From Bacillus sp. 491mf (GTDB taxonomy: Bacteria; Bacillota; Bacilli; Bacillales; Bacillaceae_G), in the NCBI RefSeq assembly GCF_900112415.1, contig NZ_FOLV01000031.1:1-46437 (forward strand): DNA of 46,437 nt. Reading direction: 5' to 3'. Numbering within the stretch: the stretch's first letter is position 1; each line of letters begins with the position of its first letter. The notes below the pieces were generated by a model, which had not been told where the DNA came from, made no database searches, and saw nothing but the letters and a program-made list of their open reading frames with translations. A program made the translations under genes and the position numbers. Of the stretch, positions 6,894-16,364 are shown piece after piece.

Positions 6894-9800
6894 GCCAATC
6901 TACCTCCTTCAGTTTGCGGATGACAACATTTAGGTCGCGTTGGTTTCCAGTTGGGCCATAGTAGTTAAAGCCGTAACTTAATTGACCGTATCCGCCAATC
7001 ATATGAGTTGGTTTTACGTGAATACGCGTTGGGCTATTATGTGTTCCGCCGCGGTTACTTGTTAAATTCGTACCAGGTACGTTAATATGACGATCTTGTG
7101 CATGATGCATAAACGCCATTCCACGCGGCATGCGGTGTGTGACGACAGCGCGGGCAACAACGACGCCGTTTCGGTTGAAGCATTCAATCCAGTCATTATC
7201 AGCAACACCAGCATCAGCGGCGTCATCTTTATTCATCCATACTGTCGGCCCGCCGCGGAACAGCGTTAACATTGGCAGTGAGTCAAAGTACATACTATGA
7301 ATAGACCATTTATTATGCGGTGTTAAATAGTTTAGCGTAATTTCTTTTCCTTCTACTTCAGGGCGAGATTTTCGGAACGGTTTATGCTGCAGTATTGGTT
7401 TGAACGTTGCCATTGTTTCACCAAATTCTTTCATCATGTCGTGATCTAAGTAGAAAGATTGACGCCCTGTTATTGTTCGCCAAGGAATGAGACGCTCCAC
7501 ATTTGTTGTAAACGGTGAATAGCGGCGTCCTCCTTTTTCTGAACCAGTAAAAGCAGGTGATGTAATAACTGTTTTTGGCTGCGCTGTAATTTGTTCAAAT
7601 GTGAAGCACTCTTCTTCACGCTCTTCTGCTAAATCGCGCAGTTGTAAATCTGTTTGTTTTTCAAGTGCCTCCCATGCTTTTACTGCCATATGACCATTTG
7701 TTGTTGAAGAAAGAGTTAACACAGCTTCAGCAGCATTGATTGCTTCTGTTATGTTAGGGCACCCTTTTGCGATAGAATCAGTGCGAATAACACCTAATTT
7801 ACTCTTTAATTGTTCGTATTCTTTTTCCGCAGACCAAGAGATACCTTTCGTGCCAATTGGCTGTTTTCCGACGTTTGGTCCAAGTGCGGTCATTTTGTCA
7901 TAAATCGTTTTATAATCATGTTCCACAACATGTATTTGCGGCATTGTTTTGCCTGGGATTGGTTCACATTCTCCTTTGCTCCAATCTTTAATTTGTCCAA
8001 GCGGCTGTGCTAATTCTTGTGGTGTATCGTGAAGAAGCGGCGTTGCAACAACTTCTTTCATTGGCTCAAGATCTAACTTTTGTGCTAAATCAGCGACTGC
8101 TTTTGAAAGGGAGCAGAAAATATCCCAGTCAGAGCGTGCTTCCCACGGTGAACCGATTGCCGGGTTAAATGGATGTACGAACGGATGCATATCTGTACTG
8201 CTTAAGTCATGTTTTTCATACCAAGTTGAAGCAGGAAGAACGATGTCAGAGTACAGTGCTGTTCCAGCCATACGGAAATCTAAGTTAATTAGTAGATCGA
8301 GTTTTCCTTCAGGTGCTTCTTCCTGCCACTTGATTTCCTCTGGTCGTAGTGAATCACTATCGTCGTTCATTAATCCGTTTGTTGTACCTAATAAATGTTT
8401 TAAGAAATACTCGTGTCCTTTACCAGAACTTGAGATTAAATTCGCGCGCCATACGAATAAATTGCGCGGGAAGTTATTTTTGTTATCAGGGTCTTCAATC
8501 GCAAATTTGAGTTCTTTGTTTTTTAGCTTCTCTGCAACATATTTCCCGATTTCCTCCTGGGTTGTTGCACCATTAGCGACCGCTTCTTTATATAATTCAA
8601 TTCCGTTTTTCTCGAATGTTGGATAGGATGGTAACCAGCCAAGGCGAGCTGCCAACACATTGTAATCACCGTGGTGCTGATAGCGTGAGTTGCCGACAAC
8701 TGGTGATGCTAAATGACCAACTGGTGTATCTTCATAACGCCACTGATCTGTAACGAAATAGAAGAACGACGTCCCGTTTTGCAGTTTTGGCGGACCTTGC
8801 CAATCTCTTGCCATCGCAATTGTTTGCCAACCTTCTGCTGGACGTAATTTTTCTTGGCCAACATAATGAGCCCAACCGCCGCCGTTTACCCCTTGTGCTC
8901 CAACGAGAAGAACGAGGTTTAACACAGCGCGGTAAATCGTATCAGAGTTAAACCAATGGTTAATACCAGCGCCGACAATAATCATCGAGCGTCCATTTGT
9001 ATCAACGGCATTTTGCGCAAATTCACGAGCGATTTGAATAATCAGTTCTCGTTTTACACCTGTCATTTTTTCTTGCCATGCTGGCGTAAATGGAACATCT
9101 TCATCGAAACTCTTCGGTTCTGGGCCGCCAAGACCGCGGTCTACGCTGTAGTTTGCTAATGTTAAATCGTAGACAGTTGTTACGAAAAGATCTCCGTTTG
9201 GCGTTGTAATCTTTTTCACTGGAATCGTACGTTCTAATACTTCATTTCCGTCATCAGAGAAGTACGGAATTTGGACAGTTCCAATTGAATCTTCCATACC
9301 AAGTAAAGAAAGACGTGGGTCGATTTTTTCGCCTGTTTGTTCATCTTCTAAACGTAAGTTCCATTTTTTCTCGTTATCCCAGCGTGATCCCATTGTGCCG
9401 TGCGGCGTAGCGAAATCATGACTTTTATCGTTCCAAAGAACAGGTTTCCATTCGCCAAGTTTTGTTTCCCGGCCAATATCAGTCGCATTTAAGAAACGAT
9501 CTGCAACAAATTGACCGTCTTGCTGTTTTAACGTGACAAGGAACGGGAAATCTGTGTATTGCTTTGCATAATTTATGAAGTAGTCTACTTGTTTGTCTAC
9601 GTAGAATTCTTGTAAAATGACGTGTCCCATTGCCATTGCAAGTGCCCCGTCTGTCCCTTGTTTTACACTGATCCAGTCATCAGCGAATTTTGTTGATTCG
9701 GCAAAATCAGGACTAACAGAAACAACTTTCGTCCCTTTATAGCGCACTTCCGCTAAGAAGTGCGCATCTGGTGTCCGCGTTAGCGGTACGTTGGATCCCC

Positions 9801-10566
9801 ATGTCATAATGTAGCCAGCGTTGTACCAATCACTACTTTCTGGCACATCTGTTTGATCACCCCAAATTTGTGGTGAAGCTGGTGGTAAGTCAGCGTACCA
9901 ATCGTAGAAGCTCAGCATCGGCCCGCCCATCAGCTGCATAAAGCGGCTGCCAGCTGCGTGACTTAGCATAGACATCGCTGGAATTGGTGAGAAACCAACA
10001 TTTCGATCAGGACCATATTTGATTACTGTATATAGTAAGGAAGCAGCAACGAGCTGTAATACTTCATCCCAACTTGCACGAATGAAGCCGCCTTTTCCGC
10101 GAGCACTTTTATATGCGCGTGCTTTTTCTGGATTTTCAACAATGCTTTTCCAAGCATCTAATGGTGATTCATGTTTTTGCAGTTCTTCTTGCCACATATT
10201 CCAAAGAACGCCGCGTACATATGGATATTTCACACGAAGCGGACTATAAATGTACCAAGAAAAGCTTGCTCCTCGCGGACATCCGCGTGGTTCAAAATCT
10301 GGCATATCAGGACCAGTAGACGGATAATTTAGTTCTTGTCCTTCCCAAGTGACAATTCCATCTTTTACGTAAATGTTCCAGCTGCAAGAACCGGTGCAGT
10401 TTACGCCGTGTGTGGAGCGGATAACTTTATCATGTTGCCATCGTTTTCGGTAGGCATTTTCCCATTCTCGGTCTTCATATGTTTCTTGCGTATGATTATC
10501 GTTATAACGATCTATTGGAGAAAAATATTTTAAACGTTGCATAAATGGTGATAGTTTCTTCTTCAT
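6883..10566 (-). CDS. narG: Respiratory nitrate reductase alpha subunit (molybdenum catalytic subunit)
   Basis: The 1,227-residue catalytic subunit that reduces nitrate to nitrite at a Mo-bis-MGD centre on the cytoplasmic side. His53, Cys57, Cys61 and Cys96 (HGVNCTGSC, RGCPRG) bind the FS0 4Fe-4S cluster. Asp222 in SFYDWYADLP is the molybdenum ligand. I set the start at 10566 (MKKKLSPFMQ) because AAAGGAG precedes it correctly; the open frame reaches 10647, but that would place the start inside the Fnr box. First gene of narGHJI. It depends on the cofactor genes to its right and on NarJ for assembly. No truncation or missing ligand. Confidence 0.97.
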   Translation of the reverse strand: MKKKLSPFMQRLKYFSPIDRYNDNHTQETYEDREWENAYRKRWQHDKVIRSTHGVNCTGSCSWNIYVKDGIVTWEGQELNYPSTGPDMPDFEPRGCPRGASFSWYIYSPLRVKYPYVRGVLWNMWQEELQKHESPLDAWKSIVENPEKARAYKSARGKGGFIRASWDEVLQLVAASLLYTVIKYGPDRNVGFSPIPAMSMLSHAAGSRFMQLMGGPMLSFYDWYADLPPASPQIWGDQTDVPESSDWYNAGYIMTWGSNVPLTRTPDAHFLAEVRYKGTKVVSVSPDFAESTKFADDWISVKQGTDGALAMAMGHVILQEFYVDKQVDYFINYAKQYTDFPFLVTLKQQDGQFVADRFLNATDIGRETKLGEWKPVLWNDKSHDFATPHGTMGSRWDNEKKWNLRLEDEQTGEKIDPRLSLLGMEDSIGTVQIPYFSDDGNEVLERTIPVKKITTPNGDLFVTTVYDLTLANYSVDRGLGGPEPKSFDEDVPFTPAWQEKMTGVKRELIIQIAREFAQNAVDTNGRSMIIVGAGINHWFNSDTIYRAVLNLVLLVGAQGVNGGGWAHYVGQEKLRPAEGWQTIAMARDWQGPPKLQNGTSFFYFVTDQWRYEDTPVGHLASPVVGNSRYQHHGDYNVLAARLGWLPSYPTFEKNGIELYKEAVANGATTQEEIGKYVAEKLKNKELKFAIEDPDNKNNFPRNLFVWRANLISSSGKGHEYFLKHLLGTTNGLMNDDSDSLRPEEIKWQEEAPEGKLDLLINLDFRMAGTALYSDIVLPASTWYEKHDLSSTDMHPFVHPFNPAIGSPWEARSDWDIFCSLSKAVADLAQKLDLEPMKEVVATPLLHDTPQELAQPLGQIKDWSKGECEPIPGKTMPQIHVVEHDYKTIYDKMTALGPNVGKQPIGTKGISWSAEKEYEQLKSKLGVIRTDSIAKGCPNITEAINAAEAVLTLSSTTNGHMAVKAWEALEKQTDLQLRDLAEEREEECFTFEQITAQPKTVITSPAFTGSEKGGRRYSPFTTNVERLIPWRTITGRQSFYLDHDMMKEFGETMATFKPILQHKPFRKSRPEVEGKEITLNYLTPHNKWSIHSMYFDSLPMLTLFRGGPTVWMNKDDAADAGVADNDWIECFNRNGVVVARAVVTHRMPRGMAFMHHAQDRHINVPGTNLTSNRGGTHNSPTRIHVKPTHMIGGYGQLSYGFNYYGPTGNQRDLNVVIRKLKEVDWLED

Positions 10567-10598
10567 ATCGTTCACTCCTTTATTGCGTCTCTCTTGCT

Positions 10599-10648
10599 TA
10601 CTTTCACTATAAGAGGGCACACAAAATAGAGATGTGATATCTATCACA
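10599..10648 (-). promoter_or_regulatory. Fnr-dependent promoter of narGHJI
   Basis: A perfect Fnr/Crp-type box, TGTGATATCTATCACA (10633-10648), is followed on the minus strand by a -10 sequence TATAGT (10611-10606). If transcription starts about 7 nt further on, near 10599, the box centre (10640.5) lies at -41.5, the standard class II activator position. The transcript would begin about 33 nt before the narG ATG. Confidence 0.85.
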
Positions 10649-10948
10649 GTTCAACAGATTGTCAAAATTCATAAGAGTGTAAGGAAAAAAATAGAGAAGA
10701 TGTGATATTTTGCACATCGCAAAATATGTTTTGTATGTAAAGTAGGGGGAGAAAGAAAAAGAGCAGCATCTTCAATAATATATCCATGTTAATTTTCTGG
10801 CAGCTGCTGCTATGCAGAATAAAACGCTTGAAACCTTGCATGTGGCAAGAGAAAGTACTGACCGCTTTATGCACGGTCAGAAGCTCTCGTTCCTCACTAA
10901 AAGAAAAGGTTTTTTATGTCGTTTTTTTAACTTGTATATATAGGAATG
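10649..10948. other. narG-fnr intergenic region with a second Fnr box, a hairpin and a possible short ORF
   Basis: TGTGATATTTTGCACA (10701-10716) is a Fnr box with one mismatch. A class II start to the right would be near 10750, with TAAAGT (10738-10743) as a weak -10. Downstream are a ribosome-site-like AGGGGGAG (10743-10750) with no usable start codon behind it, a hairpin CTGACCG / CGGTCAG (10858-10864 and 10874-10880), and T-rich runs at 10910-10928. A 43-codon frame at 10812-10943 has protein-like composition but no ribosome site. The box may instead be an extra upstream site for narG, at about -109.5. Nothing here is proved to be a gene. Confidence 0.35.
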
Positions 10949-11641
10949 CTACTCAATACTACAAATAGAAGTAGGGCAATCTTCACAAGAGATTGCACAT
11001 TTTAAAAAATGTAAATTATGAATGGTGATTTTGCCTTTATGAATAGAAATAATATCTTGTTTTTTTAAATCATTTAACATGCGATTGACACTTTCACGGG
11101 AGGTCGCACAGAAGTTGGCAAGATCTTGATTTGTTAATGGAAGATCAATCAGAATACCATCTTCTTTTAAAATGCCATAACTATTCGTCATGCGAATGAG
11201 AGTGGAGTATAGTGCTCCTTTTTTGCCATGCAATACTAGATCACGGAACTTCGTTTGCATTCTTCGTAAATGTTCACTAACCCACTTCATAAATTCAAAG
11301 GCAAGAGCTGGTTTTTCCAGCAATGCTTTTTCTAATGCATCCCGCTTAATGACGCCGATTTCTGCACGTTCCAGTACTTTTGCATTTAATAAATATTTGG
11401 CGTTTTCCGTAAATAATGTAAGTTCCCCAATAATATCATTCTCCGAACAAATGCGCAGTGTCAATTCTTGACCATCGGCGCTAATTTTACTAATTTGCAC
11501 TTTTCCAGAGCGAATAATGTATAGTTCTTTTGCCTCCATACCTTCTTGGAAAATATAATGGGATTTGTTTACTTGCATTTTATATTCAACAGATGCGAGT
11601 AATTCATTTAAATCATTTGATAATGCAGTACTGTTTGTCAC
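10949..11641 (-). CDS. fnr: Fnr, oxygen-sensing Crp/Fnr-family activator
   Basis: A Crp/Fnr regulator of about 230 residues: an N-terminal cyclic-nucleotide-like beta barrel, a dimer helix and a C-terminal helix-turn-helix with TNQDLANFCATSRESVNRML as recognition region. As in other Bacillus Fnr proteins the iron-sulfur cysteines are at the extreme C-terminus (CAISCEDCPTSIC; Cys215, 219, 222 and 227), not at the N-terminus as in E. coli. It activates anaerobic respiration genes through TGTGA-N6-TCACA boxes, three of which are well placed in this window. I prefer the GTG at 11641, 6 nt after GGGGTG; another GTG at 11650 has its ribosome site too close. The next upstream Fnr box (11782-11797) faces moaA. 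Confidence 0.95.
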   Translation of the reverse strand: MTNSTALSNDLNELLASVEYKMQVNKSHYIFQEGMEAKELYIIRSGKVQISKISADGQELTLRICSENDIIGELTLFTENAKYLLNAKVLERAEIGVIKRDALEKALLEKPALAFEFMKWVSEHLRRMQTKFRDLVLHGKKGALYSTLIRMTNSYGILKEDGILIDLPLTNQDLANFCATSRESVNRMLNDLKKQDIISIHKGKITIHNLHFLKCAISCEDCPTSICSIE

Positions 11642-11781
11642 AGCAGTCACCCCTTTTTTCCGAATAGTCTATCTCTTATTTTGAATATAAATATAGTGAA
11701 AATGCAAGAGATTTTTTCCTTTTCCTAATTGTGAACAGTTTTTGACTGGATTTGTGAAGAATTTTTGAATGAGGAAATTGA

Positions 11782-11824
11782 TGTGAGAAATATCACAACA
11801 TAGATTGTAGTTCTTTTTTATGAT
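11782..11824 (+). promoter_or_regulatory. Fnr-dependent promoter of moaA
   Basis: A perfect Fnr box, TGTGAGAAATATCACA (11782-11797), and a -10 sequence TATGAT (11819-11824). A start near 11831 puts the box centre (11789.5) at -41.5. The leader to the moaA ATG would be about 108 nt. A second -10-like TATAAT at 11894-11899 lacks a matching -35. Confidence 0.8.
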
Positions 11825-11938
11825 GAAGACAAATGAAAGGCATCCAAAAAAAGATAAAGTGCAAGAGCAAAACACCCTAGTTTAAAAATATATTATAATA
11901 GAATAAAAGTATATATGCAGCAAGAAGGAGGGGTGACG

Positions 11939-12952
11939 ATGACTGAGAAGATTGTAGATGTATGGCAGCGTCCACTTCAAGATTTACGCATTTCTGTCAT
12001 TGATCGTTGTAATTTTCGGTGCACGTATTGTATGCCGGCTGAAGTGTTTGGACCAGATTATGCTTTTTTAAAAGAAGAGTTTCTACTTACGTTTGATGAG
12101 ATTGAACGATTAGCTAAGCTGTTTGTTCGTATGGGAGTTAAGAAAATTCGCTTAACTGGCGGTGAACCGCTACTTCGTAAAGATTTACCACAGCTCATTA
12201 AACGTCTTGTGAAAATAGAAGGCTTAACAGATATTGGGCTAACGACGAACGGCATTCATTTAACGAAACAGGCAAAGGCATTAAAAGAAGCTGGTTTAAT
12301 GCGAGTAAACGTCAGCTTAGATGCGTTAGATGATGATGTATTTCGAAATATTAATGGCCGCAATGTAAGCACAAAACCTATATTACGAGGAATTGAAGAA
12401 GCAAAATCTGCTGGGCTCGACGTGAAAGTCAATATGGTCGTGAAAAAAGGAATGAACGATAACCAAATTTTGAAGATGGCCGCTTATTGTAAAGAGCAGT
12501 GCATCCCTCTTCGCTTTATCGAATTTATGGATGTTGGAAGTACGAACGGCTGGAACTTTGAACAAGTCATTACGAAGAAAGAGTTAATCGATATGATTGG
12601 ACGTGTATATCCAATTGAACCGATAGATCCTCACTATTTCGGTGAAGTAGCCAAGCGATATCGATATGTTGGAACTGAGGCTGAAGTTGGTTTTATTACT
12701 TCTGTTTCTGAATCATTTTGTTCTTCTTGTACGAGAGCGCGCATTTCAGCAGAAGGACGATTGTATACTTGTTTATTTGCAACGACAGGAACAGATTTAC
12801 GCACGCTAATCCGGGGTGGAATAGATGATGAGAAATTGTTCCAAATCGTGCAAGATGTATGGAATAAGCGTAATGATCGTTATTCGGATGAACGAACGGA
12901 AGAAAGTGCAAATAACCGCCCAAAAATTGAAATGTCATATATTGGCGGATAG
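11939..12952 (+). CDS. moaA: GTP 3',8-cyclase, first step of molybdopterin synthesis
   Basis: A 337-residue radical SAM enzyme that converts GTP to 3',8-cyclo-GTP, from which MoaC makes cyclic pyranopterin. The N-terminal SAM cluster is CNFRCTYC (Cys24, 28, 31). The second, substrate-binding cluster uses Cys261, Cys264 and Cys278 ([18 protein letters not shown]). The protein ends in the conserved Gly-Gly tail needed for activity (SYIGG). The ATG at 11939 follows AAGGAGGGGTG; the open frame begins 24 nt earlier but that start would overlap the ribosome site. Driven by the Fnr promoter upstream and followed 15 bp later by moeB. Confidence 0.97.
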   Translation: MTEKIVDVWQRPLQDLRISVIDRCNFRCTYCMPAEVFGPDYAFLKEEFLLTFDEIERLAKLFVRMGVKKIRLTGGEPLLRKDLPQLIKRLVKIEGLTDIGLTTNGIHLTKQAKALKEAGLMRVNVSLDALDDDVFRNINGRNVSTKPILRGIEEAKSAGLDVKVNMVVKKGMNDNQILKMAAYCKEQCIPLRFIEFMDVGSTNGWNFEQVITKKELIDMIGRVYPIEPIDPHYFGEVAKRYRYVGTEAEVGFITSVSESFCSSCTRARISAEGRLYTCLFATTGTDLRTLIRGGIDDEKLFQIVQDVWNKRNDRYSDERTEESANNRPKIEMSYIGG

Positions 12953-12967
12953 AGAGAAGGGGTTAAG

Positions 12968-13981
12968 ATGCAAGAGCGGTATTCACGGCAAATACTGTTT
13001 TCTGAGATTGGGGAAGCTGGTCAGCGTAATTTAAGTGAAAAACACGTATTAATCATTGGCGCTGGTGCACTTGGTGCAGCAAATGCTGAGGCGCTCGTTC
13101 GAGCAGGCGTCGGCAAGTTGACGATTGCAGATCGTGATTATGTCGAATGGAGCAATTTGCAAAGGCAGCAATTATATACAGAAGAAGATGCGAAGTGCTA
13201 TGTGCCGAAAGCAGTGGCAGCGGCGCAGCATTTAAGGCAAATTAATTCTGAAGTAGACGTTGAGCCGGTTGTAACGGATGTAACGGTGCAAGAAATCGAG
13301 CGGCTTGTGCAAAATGTGGATATCATAATCGATGCGACGGATAATTTCGATACACGTCTTCTTATTAATGATATTTCACAAAAGTATAACGTTCCGTGGA
13401 TATATGGCGGCTGCGTTGGGAGTTACGGTGTAACGTATACGATTATTCCAGGGAAAACACCATGCTTTCGCTGTTTAATGGAACATCCAACGAGCAGCGC
13501 AACGTGTGATACAGCGGGAATTATTCAACCAGCCGTGCAAATGGTCGTTGCTTATCAAGTTGCTGAAGCTTTAAAAATATTAGTTGGAGACTTCGCGGCA
13601 CTGAGAGAAACGATGGTATCATTCGATCTTTGGAACAATCAATATATGGCATTTAAAGTAAACCGGCAAAAAAAAGAAAACTGTCTATCATGCGGCAAGC
13701 TTCGTACATATCCAAGCTTAGCATTTGAAGCGCAAACGAAAACAGAAGCGCTATGCGGCCGCAATACAGTTCAAATTCGTCCAGGCGTAAATCAGCCTCT
13801 TAACTTAGAAGAAATAGAAAAGCGCTTACAAAGGAGCGTGCCAGTACAGAGGACGCCGCACCTATTATCATTTCATGCTGATGAATATCGCTTCGTTTTA
13901 TTTCAAGATGGGCGAGCCTTTGTTCATGGTACAAATGATATACAAGTGGCCAAACGATTATACGCGCGTTACATAGGGTGA
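12968..13981 (+). CDS. moeB: MoeB/ThiF-family adenylyltransferase
   Basis: A 337-residue E1-like enzyme that adenylates the C-terminal Gly-Gly of the sulfur carrier MoaD so that it can be thiocarboxylated. The nucleotide loop is GAGALG (residues 31-36), the RQQLY motif follows at about 66-70, and four zinc cysteines are present (Cys166, Cys169, Cys239, Cys242). Cys180 in ATCDTAG sits where the catalytic cysteine of this family lies. The C-terminal ~90 residues extend past the core; they do not show a rhodanese active-site loop. ThiF-type members serve thiamine synthesis, but the location next to moaA and a MoaD gene favours cofactor work. It is 15 bp after moaA. Confidence 0.92.
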   Translation: MQERYSRQILFSEIGEAGQRNLSEKHVLIIGAGALGAANAEALVRAGVGKLTIADRDYVEWSNLQRQQLYTEEDAKCYVPKAVAAAQHLRQINSEVDVEPVVTDVTVQEIERLVQNVDIIIDATDNFDTRLLINDISQKYNVPWIYGGCVGSYGVTYTIIPGKTPCFRCLMEHPTSSATCDTAGIIQPAVQMVVAYQVAEALKILVGDFAALRETMVSFDLWNNQYMAFKVNRQKKENCLSCGKLRTYPSLAFEAQTKTEALCGRNTVQIRPGVNQPLNLEEIEKRLQRSVPVQRTPHLLSFHADEYRFVLFQDGRAFVHGTNDIQVAKRLYARYIG

Positions 13982-14007
13982 ATCCAAAGGGGAATCCCCC
14001 TTGGATT
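13981..14007. terminator. Convergent hairpin between moeB and moaC
   Basis: AATCCAAAGGGG (13981-13992) pairs with CCCCCTTGGATT (13996-14007) with one A/C mismatch and a 3-nt loop. It starts at the last base of the moeB stop codon and lies 4 nt beyond the end of moaC, so it can serve both directions, though the T tracts are weak. Confidence 0.7.
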
Positions 14008-14011
14008 AAGA

Positions 14012-14494
14012 TTAATTTCTTGAATAATCACCGCTTTTGCCGCCCGTTTTTTCAAACAGGTATGTTTCACCGATAATCATGCCTTTATCGACAGCTTTAC
14101 ACATGTCGTATACGGTAAGAGCGGTAGCGGAAGCGGCAGTTAAGGCTTCCATTTCAACGCCGGTGCTGCCTTCTGTTTTTACTTTTACTTCAATAAGCAA
14201 ACGATATTGTTCATCTGTAATGTGCCAGTCAAAGGAAATATCGACACCTTTTAGAAGTAGTGGATGACACATCGGAATAATATCCGAAGTACGTTTTGCG
14301 GCCATAATACCAGCGATTTGGGCAACGGCTAGGACATCGCCTTTTCCGATTTCATTATGAGTGATTTTCTCGTAAATTTCTTTCGTCAAGGTGATGCTTG
14401 AACGAGCAATAGCTGTGCGCACAGTAACTTTTTTATCACTAATATCGACCATTTTAGCACGGCCTTGATCGTTAAAATGAGTAAATGAAGACAT
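14012..14494 (-). CDS. moaC: Cyclic pyranopterin monophosphate synthase
   Basis: A 160-residue MoaC that rearranges 3',8-cyclo-GTP to cyclic pyranopterin monophosphate. Conserved stretches are [28 protein letters not shown] (active-site region) and [14 protein letters not shown]. The ATG at 14494 follows AAGGAGG; longer open frame upstream would cover the promoter. It is the only cofactor gene here on the minus strand, and it has its own Fnr-type promoter, so MoaA and MoaC would still be induced together despite their opposite orientation. Confidence 0.97.
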   Translation of the reverse strand: MSSFTHFNDQGRAKMVDISDKKVTVRTAIARSSITLTKEIYEKITHNEIGKGDVLAVAQIAGIMAAKRTSDIIPMCHPLLLKGVDISFDWHITDEQYRLLIEVKVKTEGSTGVEMEALTAASATALTVYDMCKAVDKGMIIGETYLFEKTGGKSGDYSRN

Positions 14495-14531
14495 GAAATT
14501 CCTCCTTGAAGTAATTGCTATTATGATTAGC

Positions 14532-14574
14532 ATTGTACAACAAAAAGTGTAATAAAGATGTGATATTTTGCAAA
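14532..14574 (-). promoter_or_regulatory. Probable Fnr-dependent promoter of moaC
   Basis: The Fnr-like box is TGTGATATTTTGCAAA on the plus strand (14559-14574): one perfect half site and one degenerate half. On the minus strand TACAAT (14537-14532) is a good -10; a start near 14525 puts the box centre (14566.5) at -41.5. The box is only 15 bp before the moeA start codon, so it cannot act as a class II site for moeA, but Fnr bound there could block or shape moeA transcription. Confidence 0.7.
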
Positions 14575-14589
14575 TGCGGGGTGAAAATG

Positions 14590-15882
14590 ATGCTAGAAAA
14601 ACGAATACCAATTGCTGTTAGCGAGGCAGTAGCACGTGTGATGGAGTATGCAAAACACGGAGAAATTGAGCGAGTACCGCTTACAGAAAGTTATGGACGA
14701 ATTCTAGGTGAAGATGTAGTTGCCGATCATGACGTGCCTCATTTTGACCGCTCGCCGTACGATGGGTTTGCGGTTCGGGCCGAAGATACGAAGAAAGCAA
14801 GTTATGAACATCCGACCGAATTTGAAGTTGTTGGAGAAATTGGTGCTGGTTTTGTTTTTAACGAGGAAGTGAAGGGATTTCAAGCGGTGCGAATTATGAC
14901 CGGCGCAGCGATTCCAACTGGCTGTGATGCGGTTGTCATGCTTGAGCTTACGGAAGGCTTTCAAAAAGACGAAAAGACATATATGAAATTGAAGCGTCCG
15001 TTTCAGTCAGGCGATAATATTTCACGTAAAGGTGAAGATGTCAGGAAGCATCAAGTGCTTGTAGAAAAAGGAACGATGATTAATCCAGGAGTGGCAGCGC
15101 TTCTTGCAACGTTTGGTTATAGTGAAGTAGCTACTGTAAAACGTCCGGTGATTGGCATTGTGACGACAGGAAGTGAATTGTTAGAAGTTCATGAGCCGCT
15201 TGAACCAGGGAAAATTCGCAACAGTAACTCATATATGATCGGTGCACAAATTATGCGAGCAGGCGGAAAGGTCCGGTATTATGGAAAGTTTGCAGATGAC
15301 TTCGACACTTGCTATGAGATGGTAAAAAAGACAATGGAAGAAGTCGATATTCTCATTACGACAGGCGGTGTGTCAGTTGGTGATTATGACTACTTACCGG
15401 CCATTTATGAAAAGCTTGGAGCAAACGTACTATTCAATAAAATAGCGATGCGTCCGGGAAGTGTAACGACAGTAGCAGAAGTAGACGGAAAGTTATTGTT
15501 TGGATTATCAGGAAATCCATCTGCTTGCTATGTTGGGTTTGAATTGTTTGTCCGTCCGGTTGCTCGAACGTTTCTACATATGAAAGAGCCTCATATGTAC
15601 CGCGGCGACGCCATTTTAATGAAGGGGTTCCCGAAAGCAAATCCATTTACACGCTTTGTTAGAGGGAAAGTAGAAATTGGAAACGAAAGGCTGCAAGCTG
15701 TGCCAGTTGGACTGGATAAATCCAGTGCTGTTTCTTCACTCGCTGATGCGAATGCGTTTATTGTCTTACCAGGTGGAACTCGCGGATTTGAAGAAGGGAT
15801 GACTGTGACTGTCCTATTGTTAGACAGAGAGCAAGGAAGTGAGTGGCCGTGGAAAGAACCGTTCCAGTCTTACAAATCGTAG
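14590..15882 (+). CDS. moeA: Molybdopterin molybdenumtransferase
   Basis: A 430-residue MoeA, which inserts molybdate into adenylated molybdopterin. Visible marks are [14 protein letters not shown] near residue 50, the [16 protein letters not shown] segment, the MoCF/MogA-like domain with TTGSELL and [12 protein letters not shown], and the GLSGNPSAC motif. Two ATGs lie together; the second (14590) has better spacing from GGGGTG (14578-14583). The end overlaps mobB by 40 bp, so moeA, mobB, moaE and moaD form one operon. moeA probably starts from a promoter within the moaC-moeA gap; none is obvious to me. Confidence 0.96.
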   Translation: MLEKRIPIAVSEAVARVMEYAKHGEIERVPLTESYGRILGEDVVADHDVPHFDRSPYDGFAVRAEDTKKASYEHPTEFEVVGEIGAGFVFNEEVKGFQAVRIMTGAAIPTGCDAVVMLELTEGFQKDEKTYMKLKRPFQSGDNISRKGEDVRKHQVLVEKGTMINPGVAALLATFGYSEVATVKRPVIGIVTTGSELLEVHEPLEPGKIRNSNSYMIGAQIMRAGGKVRYYGKFADDFDTCYEMVKKTMEEVDILITTGGVSVGDYDYLPAIYEKLGANVLFNKIAMRPGSVTTVAEVDGKLLFGLSGNPSACYVGFELFVRPVARTFLHMKEPHMYRGDAILMKGFPKANPFTRFVRGKVEIGNERLQAVPVGLDKSSAVSSLADANAFIVLPGGTRGFEEGMTVTVLLLDREQGSEWPWKEPFQSYKS

Positions 15883-16364
15883 GGTATCAAAATAGCGGGA
15901 AGACAACGTTGACAGAGAAGCTGATTAAAGCATTAACGAATGAAGGCGTGAAAGTAGGTGCGATTAAGCATCATGGGCACGGAGGATATCCGGAAGTGCC
16001 GCTGCAAAAAGATAGCGAACGTCATCGCCAAGCTGGAGCGATTGTCAGTGTGGTGGAAGGGGACGGATTATTATCTTTATCCGCTAAGGACGACTGGTCT
16101 TTAGAAAAAATCATTCGTTTGTATACATGTTTTGAAGCGGAAGTCATAATTGTTGAAGGCTATAAAAAAGAGCGATACCCGAAAGTCGTTTTACTTCGAT
16201 CAGAGGAAGATGCTTCTTTATTAGAAAGTGTAGAAAATGTGATTGCTGTTATTACATGGAATAAGGCTCTAAAAACAGGGCAAGAACATTATCAAGTTTT
16301 TCATATAGCAGAAGATGAAAAGTATATAAATTGGTTTGTAAAAAGAATGAGGGATACAAAATGA
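15843..16364 (+). CDS. mobB: Molybdopterin-guanine dinucleotide biosynthesis protein B
   Basis: A 173-residue P-loop GTPase. The Walker A motif is [10 protein letters not shown] at the N-terminus, followed by IKHHGHGG and DSERHRQAGA, all typical of MobB. It assists MobA in attaching GMP to the cofactor, which is needed for the bis-MGD of NarG. Translation starts at a GTG after AAGGAAG inside the end of moeA. No mobA gene is present in the window, so it must be elsewhere. The stop overlaps the moaE start (ATGA). Confidence 0.93.
   Translation: MAVERTVPVLQIVGYQNSGKTTLTEKLIKALTNEGVKVGAIKHHGHGGYPEVPLQKDSERHRQAGAIVSVVEGDGLLSLSAKDDWSLEKIIRLYTCFEAEVIIVEGYKKERYPKVVLLRSEEDASLLESVENVIAVITWNKALKTGQEHYQVFHIAEDEKYINWFVKRMRDTK

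Noticed and set aside
10647-10647. Longer narG start at 10647
   Set aside because: It lies inside the Fnr box and upstream of the inferred transcription start; 10566 has a proper ribosome site.
11729-11745. A TGTGA half site as an fnr autoregulation box
   Set aside because: Only one half of the site is present, and no -10 lies at the right distance on the minus strand.
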